Positions 7,055-15,145 of a stretch of DNA of 64,000 bases are shown here, piece after piece (the stretch's first letter is position 1; each line of letters begins with the position of its first letter). The position numbers and the translations under genes were made by a program. This stretch comes from Streptomyces kronopolitis (GTDB lineage: Bacteria > Actinomycetota > Actinomycetes > Streptomycetales > Streptomycetaceae). The stretch is from positions 1 through 64,000 of the forward strand of contig NZ_BMND01000023.1 of the NCBI RefSeq assembly GCF_014646275.1. Direction: 5' to 3'. The notes beneath the pieces were generated by a model, which worked only from the letters and a program-made list of their open reading frames with translations, searched no databases and was not told where the DNA came from.

Positions 7055-9589
7055 TCAGAGGCAGAGGTGCAGGGTGCTGGTGGAGGTGAGGAAGCCGCCG
7101 GGGACGGGGGTGGTCGCGGTGTAGCCGAGGCCGCTCTGCACGGGGGTGATGACGGCCTTGCAGGTGGCGTTGCCGAAGCTGTCGGCGACGGCGGTGCACA
7201 GCACGGGTCCGTTGGCCCCGCCGGAGTGGAAGGTGATCACCGCTCCGGGCGTCGCGCCGGTGGCGAGGAGGGTGGCGGTGGCGTAGGACCAGGGCAGCGG
7301 GGGGAAGTTGAGCCGGTAGCAGGCCGGCTGGGCGGTGAGGGTGCCGCCGGCGGGCTGGACGGTGACGGTGATCGGCGTGGACGTGACGTTGGTGCACGCG
7401 CACGCGGTCCCGGCCGCGGTGACCGTGGCGGTGACGGTGTTGACGCCCGCCGCGGTGAACGTCACCGGTGTGGTGGCGATGCCGGAGGCGTTGGTGAGCG
7501 CGGTGCCGATGGCGAGGCCGTTGCTGGTGAACGTCACCGCCGCATTGGGCACGGGGACGCCGTTGCAGGTGACGGTGGCGGTCAGCGTGGTCGCCTGTCC
7601 CACCGTGATCGTTCCGGACGGGGGCGTCACGGTGATCACGCAGGTGGAGAGCGGCTGTACGGTCACGGCCACCGAGCCGGACGAGGCGGTGAAGCATGCC
7701 TGGCCGTTGTAGGTGGCTTGGACGGTGCCCGATTGCAGGGTGGTGGAGCTGAAGCACGCCTGGCCCGTGGCGTTGACCGGGACGGTCTGGTTGAGGCCGC
7801 CGGGGCCGGTGAAGGTCACGGTGCCGACGGGGATGCCGGCGCCGGGTGCGGTCGCGGTGACCTGGGCGCAGACCTGCACCGACTGGCCCGTGGTGGAGGG
7901 GTTGGGGACGGCGGTGACGGTGGTGGTGGTCGCCGAGGCGGTGACGGTCAGCGGCGCGAGCTGAGAGCCGGCGCCCTGGTAGTTGCCGTCGCCGTTGTAG
8001 ACCGCGACGACCTGGTGGGTACCGGCGGTCAGCGGGGTGGTGAGGGTGGCGGTGGCCTGGCCCATGGCGTTGAGGGCGCCGGTCAGGGGAGGACCGTCAT
8101 CGCTGAGGATGAAGGTGACCGTGCCGGTGGGCGCGGGGGATCCGCCGGGCGGGACGGTGGCCACGGTCGCTGTCAGCGTGATCGGCTGGCCGCAGGCTGC
8201 CGGGTTGGGGCTCACCGAACTGACGGTGACCGACGCCGCCTGCAGGGCGTAGGTGTAGCTCAGCGAGTTGCTCGGCCCGCCCGGGGTGGTCACCGTCACC
8301 GGCACCGTCCCCGACCCGGCCGGGACCGTCACCGTCAACGACGTCCCGTCGGCGCTGACCATTACGTTCGTCCCCGCATTCGGGCCGAACGCCACGCTCG
8401 CGCCGGTCAGGTTGGTGCCCGTGAGGGTCACCGTGTTGCCCCCGGCGGGTACTCCCTGCGCAGGGCTGAGGGAGGTCAGCTGAGGCACCGGCGGGAAGAC
8501 GCTCACGTCGTTCGAGTTGAAGTTGGGGACGTAGATGTTGCCGTTGGGGGCGACCGCCACCGCGAAGGGGCCGTCGCCGGCGGGGAGGGTGGTCAGGACG
8601 GTGTTGGTGACACTGTTGATCAACGTCACGTCGTTGGAGCCGCTGTTGATGACATAGACGATGCCGTTGGGCGCCACCGCCACCGCGATCGGACCGGTGC
8701 CGGCGGGGAGGGTGGCCAGGACAGTGTTGGTGGCACTGTCGATCACCGTCACATCATTTGAACCGAGGTTGGCGACGTAGACGCGGCCGTTGGGAGCGAC
8801 CGCCACCGCCCCCGGCTGACTGCCGGCGGGGAGGGTGGTCAGGACGGTGTTGGTGACACTGCTGATCACCGTCACATTGTCCGAACCACTGTTGGCGACG
8901 TAGACGTTGCCGTTCGGAGCCACGGCCACCAAAGCCGGCTGGGTGCCGACGGGGAGGGTGGTCAGGACGGTGTTGGTGGCGCTGTCGATCACCGTCACGT
9001 TATTGGAGCCCGTGTTGGTGACGTAAACGCGGCCGTTGGGAGCTACCGCCAACGCGTTGGGGGTGTTGCCGGCGGGGAGGGTGGTGAGGACGGTGTTGGT
9101 GGCACTGCTGATCACCGTCACATTGGCCGTATTCCCGTTGGTGACGTAGACGTTGCCATTGGGGGCCACTGCCACCGCGTTCGGGCCGATGCCGGTGGGG
9201 AGGGTGGTCAGGACGGTGTTGGTGGCACTGCTGATCACCGTGACTTGATCCGTGGAGAAGTCGACGACGTAGACGTTGCCGTTGGGGGCCACCGCCACCG
9301 CGCGCGGGCCGCTGCCGGTCGGGAGGGTGGTGAGGACAGTGTTGGTGGCACTGTCGATCACCGTCACATTGCTTGTGGAGAAGTTGGGGACGTAGACGTT
9401 GCCGTTGGGGGCCACCGCCACAGCGAAGGGGTTGGTGCCGACGGGGATGGTGACGGCGGCAAGCAGCGTGTACTGCTGCGATCCCACCGCACCGGCGGGT
9501 ACGAGCGCGGCCGGTCCAGCCGCTGCCTGTCCTTGGGCGAGGAGTGTGGAGATCTGCGGTGACAGCCACGGTTGAGCGTGCGTGTTCAT
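7055..9589 (-). CDS. YVTN beta-propeller / IPT / Ig-like repeat protein
   Basis: An 844-residue mosaic protein. Residues 1-45 are a non-hydrophobic lead. Eight propeller repeats of 41 residues follow, each with PNGxVYVxN and NTVLxTLPxG. An IPT/TIG domain comes next (PAQGVPAGGNTVTLTGTNL), then three Big_3_5-type Ig-like domains with the signature TGTVTF, and a C-terminal region with four to six Cys. Such architectures are usually extracellular adhesins or scaffolds, yet no signal peptide, sortase motif or membrane anchor is visible. The start at MNTHAQPW is supported by AAAGG 11 bases upstream; a run of nine Gs (plus strand) lies between them. A longer open frame upstream has no protein-like character. 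Function unknown. Confidence 0.8.
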   Translation of the reverse strand: MNTHAQPWLSPQISTLLAQGQAAAGPAALVPAGAVGSQQYTLLAAVTIPVGTNPFAVAVAPNGNVYVPNFSTSNVTVIDSATNTVLTTLPTGSGPRAVAVAPNGNVYVVDFSTDQVTVISSATNTVLTTLPTGIGPNAVAVAPNGNVYVTNGNTANVTVISSATNTVLTTLPAGNTPNALAVAPNGRVYVTNTGSNNVTVIDSATNTVLTTLPVGTQPALVAVAPNGNVYVANSGSDNVTVISSVTNTVLTTLPAGSQPGAVAVAPNGRVYVANLGSNDVTVIDSATNTVLATLPAGTGPIAVAVAPNGIVYVINSGSNDVTLINSVTNTVLTTLPAGDGPFAVAVAPNGNIYVPNFNSNDVSVFPPVPQLTSLSPAQGVPAGGNTVTLTGTNLTGASVAFGPNAGTNVMVSADGTSLTVTVPAGSGTVPVTVTTPGGPSNSLSYTYALQAASVTVSSVSPNPAACGQPITLTATVATVPPGGSPAPTGTVTFILSDDGPPLTGALNAMGQATATLTTPLTAGTHQVVAVYNGDGNYQGAGSQLAPLTVTASATTTTVTAVPNPSTTGQSVQVCAQVTATAPGAGIPVGTVTFTGPGGLNQTVPVNATGQACFSSTTLQSGTVQATYNGQACFTASSGSVAVTVQPLSTCVITVTPPSGTITVGQATTLTATVTCNGVPVPNAAVTFTSNGLAIGTALTNASGIATTPVTFTAAGVNTVTATVTAAGTACACTNVTSTPITVTVQPAGGTLTAQPACYRLNFPPLPWSYATATLLATGATPGAVITFHSGGANGPVLCTAVADSFGNATCKAVITPVQSGLGYTATTPVPGGFLTSTSTLHLCL
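8521..9504 (-). repeat. Eight 123-bp tandem coding repeats
   Basis: The conserved segment encoding VYV recurs at plus-strand positions 8530, 8653, 8776, 8899, 9022, 9145, 9268 and 9391, exactly 123 bp apart each time. This corresponds to eight 41-residue propeller blades. Boundaries given are approximate. Confidence 0.9.
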
Positions 9590-10002
9590 GGGGGGGGGAG
9601 CCTTTCGTCCGCTCTGAGCGGGGCTACCTGGGCTTGCGATACGCACAACGCCGGACAACGTCGGCACCACAACGCCTTGCTCCCGGAAGGACCGCACCAC
9701 ACAGCACACACGAACCGAACGACCGCACGGCGGCCTGCCCCTCCGGGAGGGATGGGCAGCCCACCGGTTCGCACCCATTAGGCGACCGGAACGACAGTCA
9801 ACCAACCCATCAGACACACAATCACCCGACCGGCCCACCCGCGGACACCCGTTTCGGCCGGGAAGCCGCCGGTTCGCCCACCCTCTGGAGCCGCCGCGCC
9901 GACGCGGACGTGCTCGCCCCCCGGGCGCGCGGCAGCTAGGGACCGCCCTAGAGGGTGCCCGCTCCCGGAATGCACGTCGTCCTACCGTGGTTAGTAGCTG
10001 AT
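9590..10002. other. Divergent intergenic region without recognised gene
   Basis: About 410 bases between the YVTN-repeat gene and the MFS gene. It begins with a nine-G homopolymer (9590-9598) directly before the YVTN gene start. I see no convincing promoter pair, operator or small gene. Confidence 0.4.
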
Positions 10003-11358
10003 ATGCCCGCACCGCCCGACCGCACCCGCCTGCCCCTCGCCGTCTACGTCCTCGGTCTGTCCGTATTTGCCCTTGGAACGTCGGAATTCATGCTCTCCGG
10101 CATCCTCCAGCCGCTCGCCCGCGATCTGCGGGTGTCCATACCGCAGGCCGGACTGCTGGTCTCCGCCTTCGCGATCGGCATGGTGGTCGGCGCCCCGGTA
10201 CTCGCCGCGGCCACCCTCCGGCTCCCGCGCCGGACGACGCTGATCGCGCTGCTCGCCCTCTTCGGCCTCGGACAGGTGGCCGGCGCGCTGTCCCCCTCCT
10301 ACGGCGTGCTGTTCGTCTCACGGGTGCTGAGCGCGCTGGCCTGCGCCGGCTTCTGGGCGGTCGGCGCGGCGGTCGCGGTCTCGCTGGTGCCGGTCACCGC
10401 GCGGGCCCGGGCGATGGCCGTGATGGTCGGCGGCCTGAGCATCGCCAACATCGTGGGCGTCCCGGCCGGCGCACTGCTCGGCGAGCACGCCGGCTGGCGC
10501 GCCGCCTTCTGGGCCGTGGCCGGTCTGGCCGCGCTCGGCCTGGTCGGCGTGATCGCGGCGGTGCCGCGCACGGCCGTGCCGACCGGCGAGGACCGCCCGC
10601 AGCTGCGCCGTGAGCTGACGATCTACAAGGACAAGCAGGTCTGGCTGGCGCTGACCGCCACGGCGCTGAACGGCGCCGCGGTCTTCGCGCTCTTCTCCTA
10701 CCTCTCACCGCTGCTGACCGACACCGCCGGCCTCGCCGAGAGCTGGGTGCCGACGGTGCTGGCGCTCTTCGGCGTCGGCGCGCTGATCGGTACGTTCCTC
10801 GGCGGCCGGATCGCCGACGCCCATCTCTTCGGCACGCTCTTCGGCGGTATCGCCGCCTCCACCGTCGTGCTGGCCGTATTGGCGCTGACCGCGCGGAGCC
10901 CGGTCGCCGCGGTCACGCTCTCGCTCCTGCTGGGGGTGACCGCGTTCACCACGGCCCCGGCCCTCAACGCCCGGATGTTCAATGTGGCGAACGCCGCGCC
11001 GACGCTGGCCGGGGCGACCACCACCGCCGCCTTCAACATCGGCAACACCCTCGGCCCCTGGCTCGGCGGGCTGACCATCGGGGCCGGCTGGGGCTACCCG
11101 TCCGTGGCCTGGACCGGCGCCGCGCTGGCGGCGGGCGCCGTCATCCTGACCGCCTTCGCCTTCCGGCTGCACCGCGCCACGAACACCTCACGACTGATCG
11201 CCTCCTCGGCAGGAACCCACGGGTCGCAGCCCACTCAGGACGCGACGGGGAGCGTGCGGTTCGAGAAGGGGACGGGGACAGCAGGGGTAGCGGATGCTGC
11301 GGAGGCGTCGAAGGCTGCGGAGGCTGCGGAGAGGGCCCAGGCAGGCGGGCGGCGCTGA
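10003..11358 (+). CDS. MFS efflux transporter (DHA1, chloramphenicol-resistance/Cmx-like type)
   Basis: A 451-residue membrane protein with about 12 predicted helices. The opening LPLAVYVLGLSVFALGTSEFMLSGILQPLARDLRVS is typical of the DHA1 subgroup containing Cmx and YdhP/AraJ-type drug or sugar exporters. The cytoplasmic loop after helix 6 contains the short basic stretch QLRRELTIYKDKQ. The C-terminal 45 residues are an Ala/Glu/Lys-rich hydrophilic tail. The start is set at MPAPPDRTRL because the first helix follows closely; an in-frame ATG at 9955 is possible and neither has a clear Shine-Dalgarno. Substrate unknown. Confidence 0.8.
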   Translation: MPAPPDRTRLPLAVYVLGLSVFALGTSEFMLSGILQPLARDLRVSIPQAGLLVSAFAIGMVVGAPVLAAATLRLPRRTTLIALLALFGLGQVAGALSPSYGVLFVSRVLSALACAGFWAVGAAVAVSLVPVTARARAMAVMVGGLSIANIVGVPAGALLGEHAGWRAAFWAVAGLAALGLVGVIAAVPRTAVPTGEDRPQLRRELTIYKDKQVWLALTATALNGAAVFALFSYLSPLLTDTAGLAESWVPTVLALFGVGALIGTFLGGRIADAHLFGTLFGGIAASTVVLAVLALTARSPVAAVTLSLLLGVTAFTTAPALNARMFNVANAAPTLAGATTTAAFNIGNTLGPWLGGLTIGAGWGYPSVAWTGAALAAGAVILTAFAFRLHRATNTSRLIASSAGTHGSQPTQDATGSVRFEKGTGTAGVADAAEASKAAEAAERAQAGGRR

Positions 11359-11523
11359 GCTGGGCGGGGTAGAAGGGCGGGGCTGAGCTGGGTGGTCGGG
11401 GCTGAGCTGGGTGGTCGGGGCGTGGCCGGGCGGCAGCGTACGGGGTGATGCTCCCCCGGCCGTCTGACCCCTGGCCGTCCGCACCTCGGCCATCCGTGCC
11501 CCTGCCGGTCAGCCCCAGCCCGG

Positions 11524-12066
11524 TCACGCCCCGCCGTCGAACCGCCAGCGGGTCTGGCTGTAGATCTCGCCCCGGCCGAACCCGAAGGCCGTGACCGGCT
11601 CGACCCGGAAGACCAGGGCCCGGCCGCCCTGTCCTTGGAAGTCCCCGTCGCGGACGTCGAAGTGCCAGTCGCCGCCGTACTTCTCGACGTACCGCGCGGC
11701 CAGCCGGTGCAGCTCCGCCTCGTCCCGGAGCCGCACCGCCTCCCCCTCGACGACCACGTCAAGACCCGCATGGAGATCGTTGCCGCCGGCGGTCGAGGTC
11801 GTCAGCACGCAGTGCGTGTTGGTCTCCAGGTTCTTGGCCTTGCGCTCGCCCGGTCCGGTGCAGAAGTGCAGCGCACCGTCCGACCAGACGGCCAGCAGCG
11901 GGGTGACGTGGGGGCGGCCGTCGGGGCGGACGGTGGTGAGCCAGAAGATCTCCGCCTCGGTCAGGCCGCCGACGGCCGCGGACCAGCCGGTCGCCGCGGC
12001 CCCCTCGCTGCTGTAGTCGGCGGCGAGATCGGTGACCGGCTCGTTCCCCGGTTCGACGGCTGGCAT
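11524..12066 (-). CDS. Pyridoxamine 5'-phosphate oxidase-fold (PPOX) protein
   Basis: A 180-residue split-barrel protein. It shows the PPOX family sequence FWLTTVRPDGRPHVTPLLAVW near residues 40-60 and the stretch ERKAKNLETNTHCVLTT near 77-93. These proteins bind FMN, F420 or haem; cofactor and substrate here are unknown. It is preceded by GGGGA six bases from the ATG. It stands alone next to the MFS gene. Confidence 0.8.
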   Translation of the reverse strand: MPAVEPGNEPVTDLAADYSSEGAAATGWSAAVGGLTEAEIFWLTTVRPDGRPHVTPLLAVWSDGALHFCTGPGERKAKNLETNTHCVLTTSTAGGNDLHAGLDVVVEGEAVRLRDEAELHRLAARYVEKYGGDWHFDVRDGDFQGQGGRALVFRVEPVTAFGFGRGEIYSQTRWRFDGGA

Positions 12067-12304
12067 GGCTGTCCCCTTTCGGTACGGCGCGCGCTCAGCC
12101 CATCGTGCGCGGGCTCCCTGCCCCGCCGGCGCTGCGACGCGCCGCGACGGGAGCCGGACGGATGGGGGCGTCGGCGGAGGCGGCAGGGCTGCGGGGCGGC
12201 GGGGCCGTCCGAGCCGCGGCCGACCCGCAGCGGTCGCGCCGTGGTGCCGGTGCGGTCTGCGTGATCGGCCCGGTCGGCATGATCGATCCGGTCGGTGCCG
12301 TGCC

Positions 12305-12580
12305 CTACAGCCGGGGCGCCGGCCGGTGCTTGGGGCGGCGCAGTCCCGCGTCCGTCAATCGGCGCAGCAGCTCCTTGCTGCCGACCGCCACGGCTCCGGC
12401 CCGCAGGGCCTCGGCATACCGCTCCGCCGGCAGGTCGTAGTGGTCGCGCTCGAAGGCCCGCCGGGGCGCGCCGATCCCCGCCGCGAACGCGTGCAGTTCG
12501 TCGAAGGACCGGTCGCTGACCAGGTGCGACCACATCCTGCCGTGCCCCGGCCAGGTGGGCGGATCGATATAGATCGCCAC
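12305..12580 (-). CDS. DUF4031 protein
   Basis: A 91-residue protein that begins with the diagnostic block IYIDPPTWPGHGRMWSHLVSD, followed by SFDELHAFA and a short basic tail. This matches the DUF4031 family, small conserved actinobacterial proteins without known function. It is 51 bases downstream of the next gene on the same strand, so the pair may be co-transcribed. Confidence 0.8.
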   Translation of the reverse strand: MAIYIDPPTWPGHGRMWSHLVSDRSFDELHAFAAGIGAPRRAFERDHYDLPAERYAEALRAGAVAVGSKELLRRLTDAGLRRPKHRPAPRL

Positions 12581-12631
12581 GTCAGTTCTCCGCCCGGATC
12601 GCCCTGTCAGCGCGCCGCACCCGCGATCGCC

Positions 12632-12994
12632 TCAGCCCTCCAGCGTGGCGCCGAGCCGTCCGACCCGGGCCACCGCGACGGCCGTCTTGGGGCAGACCCA
12701 ATGCGGATCGGGCCCCAACTCCGGCTCGACATCGAGCGCATGGGGATCGCCCGACTCCGTGCACACGGGACACAACGGCCAGCGGCCGTACCGGTCCAGG
12801 AGGGAGTCCTGGACGTCCTGCGCTATCAGTCCTGCGACGAATTCCACGCCCTGGGGCCACTGCTCCACCCACCACCGGCGGTGGACGACCGCGTCCTCCA
12901 CGAGCGAGACGATGTCGGCGTCGGCCACCTTGTCCGCCATCAGGTCGGCGAGCACCAGCGCCCGCGCGGCGTGCAATGCCTGTTCCAGCTCCAT
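12632..12994 (-). CDS. Conserved hypothetical protein with CxxC
   Basis: A 120-residue soluble protein. The N-terminal half is helical (LEQALHAARALVLADLMADKVADADIV). The second half has CPVCTESGD and a later CPK, giving three Cys that might bind zinc. The start at MELEQALH is chosen because upstream sequence in the frame is low-complexity basic. Located immediately upstream of the DUF4031 gene. Function unknown. Confidence 0.6.
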   Translation of the reverse strand: MELEQALHAARALVLADLMADKVADADIVSLVEDAVVHRRWWVEQWPQGVEFVAGLIAQDVQDSLLDRYGRWPLCPVCTESGDPHALDVEPELGPDPHWVCPKTAVAVARVGRLGATLEG

Positions 12995-13103
12995 GGCCCC
13001 ATTGTCTCCCGACGCTCCGCCGGCGAGCGGAGTTGTCCACAGCCGCCGGCGGGTCCTGCGCTCTGTCCACAGCACTCACGAGGGTATTGACGCACGCGCT
13101 CGA

Positions 13104-13118
13104 TGAAATTACTTTTCA
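13104..13118. promoter_or_regulatory. Inverted repeat, candidate operator of the mur regulator
   Basis: TGAAA-TTACT-TTTCA, perfect five-base arms with a five-base spacer, ends four bases before the GTG start of the RpiR-type regulator and abuts its ribosome binding site. It is AT-rich in a very GC-rich context. Autoregulation of the mur operon from this site is inferred. Confidence 0.5.
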
Positions 13119-13121
13119 GGA

Positions 13122-14069
13122 GTGAGCAGCAGCGTGAAGGAAACTTTCAAGGACCCGGCCGTCGAGACCCGACCGGCCCCGGCCCCACCCGCCCCCGCGG
13201 CCCTGGCCGCCAAGGTCCGCACCCTCGCCCCGACGATGACCCGCTCCATGCAGCGGGTCGCCGAGACCGTCGCGAGCGACCCGGCCGGCTGCGCCGCCCT
13301 GACCGTCACCGGCCTCGCGGAGCGCACGGGCACCAGCGAGGCCACGGTCGTGCGGACCTCCCGGCTGCTCGGCTACCCCGGCTACCGCGATCTGCGGCTC
13401 GCCCTCGCCGCGCTCGCCGCCCAGCAGGAAGCCGGCGGCGCCCCCGCGGTGACCGCGGACATAGCGGTCGACGACTCCCTCGCCGATGTCGTGGCGAAGC
13501 TGGCGCAGGAAGAGCAGCAGTGCCTGGCCGACACCGCGGCCGGGCTGGACGTCACGCAGCTCGAAGCCGCCGTCAGCGCGCTCGCCGGGGCCCGCCGCAT
13601 CGATGTGTACGGCATCGGGGCCTCCCATCTCGTCGGCCAGGACCTCGCCCAGAAGCTGCTGCGCATCGGGCTGATCGCGCATGCGCACGCGGACCCGCAT
13701 CTGGCCGTGACGAACGCCGTGCAGCTGCGGACCGGTGATGTCGCCGTCGCCATCACCCACTCCGGGCGGACCACCGATGTCATAGAGCCCCTGCGCGCGG
13801 CCTTCGACCACGGCGCCACCACGATCGCCATCACCGGCCGCCCGGACGGCGAGATCGCGTCCTACGCCGACCACATCCTGACCACGTCCAGCGCCCGCGA
13901 GAGCGAGCTGCGGCCGGCCGCGATGTCGTCCAGGACCAGCCAGCTGCTGGTCGTGGACTGCCTGTTCATAGGCGTCGCGCAGCGTACGTACGAGACGGCC
14001 GCCCCGGCGCTCTCCGCCTCCTACGAAGCCCTCGCCCACCGCCACTCCCCCCGCACCCACCAGCGCTGA
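13122..14069 (+). CDS. MurR/RpiR-family transcriptional regulator
   Basis: A 315-residue regulator with an N-terminal RpiR-type helix-turn-helix (about 30-100, with LTVTGLAERTGTSEATVVRTSRLLGYPGYRDLR). A SIS sugar-phosphate-binding domain follows (about 140-285, with GIGASHLVGQDLAQKLLRIG and ITHSGRTTDVIEPL). Family members sense phosphorylated sugars. As first gene of a cluster with murQ and a PTS permease, it very likely responds to N-acetylmuramate 6-phosphate. The GTG start overlaps AGGAG; another GTG four codons on is possible. A palindrome immediately upstream is a candidate autoregulatory site. Confidence 0.88.
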   Translation: MSSSVKETFKDPAVETRPAPAPPAPAALAAKVRTLAPTMTRSMQRVAETVASDPAGCAALTVTGLAERTGTSEATVVRTSRLLGYPGYRDLRLALAALAAQQEAGGAPAVTADIAVDDSLADVVAKLAQEEQQCLADTAAGLDVTQLEAAVSALAGARRIDVYGIGASHLVGQDLAQKLLRIGLIAHAHADPHLAVTNAVQLRTGDVAVAITHSGRTTDVIEPLRAAFDHGATTIAITGRPDGEIASYADHILTTSSARESELRPAAMSSRTSQLLVVDCLFIGVAQRTYETAAPALSASYEALAHRHSPRTHQR

Positions 14070-14122
14070 CGCCGCTCGCGCCGCCCCGCACGCCCGCCCG
14101 TCCCGGAAAGAGCCGCCACGTC

Positions 14123-15061
14123 ATGACCTCCCCCGCCGACCACGCGCAGCTGCGCGCCGAGCTGGACACCCTCACCACCGAGGCGTTCCGGCCCGAACTC
14201 GCCGACATCGACCGCCGCTCCACCCTGGACATCGCCCGCACGATGAACGCCGAGGACGCCACCGTCCCCGCCGCCGTCGCCGAGCGGCTCCCGGAGATCT
14301 CCGCCGCCATCGATGCCGCCGCCGCCCGCATGGCCCGCGGCGGCCGGCTGATCTACGCGGGCGCGGGCACCGCCGGCCGCCTCGGCGTGCTGGACGCCAG
14401 CGAATGCCCGCCGACGTTCAACACCGACCCGTCCGACGTGCTGGGGCTGATCGCCGGCGGCCCCTCCGCGATGGTCACCGCAGTCGAGGGCGCCGAGGAC
14501 AGCAAGGACCTCGCGGCCGAGGACCTCACCGCGGTCAAGGTGTCCGATATGGACACCGTCGTCGGCATCTCCGCGTCCGGCCGTACCCCCTACGCCATCG
14601 GGGCCGTCGAACACGCCCGTTCACTGGGCGCGCTGACCATCGGCCTGTCCTGCAACGCCGGTTCGGCCCTGGCGGCGGCCGCCGAGCACGGCATCGAGAT
14701 CGTGGTGGGCCCCGAGCTGCTGACCGGCTCCACCCGGCTCAAGGCGGGCACCGCCCAGAAGATGGTGCTCAACATGGTCTCGACCCTCACCATGATCCGG
14801 CTGGGCAAGACCTACGGGAATCTGATGGTCGACGTCCGCGCCTCCAACGAGAAGCTGCGGGCCCGCTCACGCCGGATCGTCGCCCTCGCCACCGGCGCCG
14901 GCGACCGGGAGATCGAGGCCGCGCTCCGCAGCACGGACGGCGAGGTGAAGAACGCCATCCTCACCCTCCTCGGCGATGTCGACGCCCCCACCGCCGCCCG
15001 TCTGCTCGACGCCGCCGACGGCCACCTCCGCGCCGCCCTCCAGGCCGCCCTGCCCCACTGA
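14123..15061 (+). CDS. murQ: N-acetylmuramic acid 6-phosphate etherase MurQ
   Basis: A 312-residue SIS-domain enzyme that cleaves the D-lactyl ether of N-acetylmuramate 6-phosphate to give GlcNAc 6-phosphate and D-lactate in the cytoplasm. The family signature GAGTAGRLGVLDASECPPTF lies near residues 80-99. Further blocks are the SIS motif GISASGRTPYAIGA and AGTAQKMVLNMVSTLTMIRLGKTYGNLMVDV. The length matches the family. It lies 53 bases after the regulator and 84 bases before the PTS gene, consistent with one operon. Its product feeds nagA, present 16 kb away in this window. Confidence 0.95.
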   Translation: MTSPADHAQLRAELDTLTTEAFRPELADIDRRSTLDIARTMNAEDATVPAAVAERLPEISAAIDAAAARMARGGRLIYAGAGTAGRLGVLDASECPPTFNTDPSDVLGLIAGGPSAMVTAVEGAEDSKDLAAEDLTAVKVSDMDTVVGISASGRTPYAIGAVEHARSLGALTIGLSCNAGSALAAAAEHGIEIVVGPELLTGSTRLKAGTAQKMVLNMVSTLTMIRLGKTYGNLMVDVRASNEKLRARSRRIVALATGAGDREIEAALRSTDGEVKNAILTLLGDVDAPTAARLLDAADGHLRAALQAALPH

Positions 15062-15145
15062 GCCCCGCACCCCGCATCAACCGCCCTGCCGGACCCCCGT
15101 CCCCGACCCCCCTTCCGGAATTGTCACCACAGCAAGGCGCCACTT

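Noticed and set aside
7010..8761. A 583-codon frame opposite the YVTN/Ig protein
   Set aside because: Its Gly/Asp/Arg repeats are an antisense reflection of the coding repeats on the other strand.
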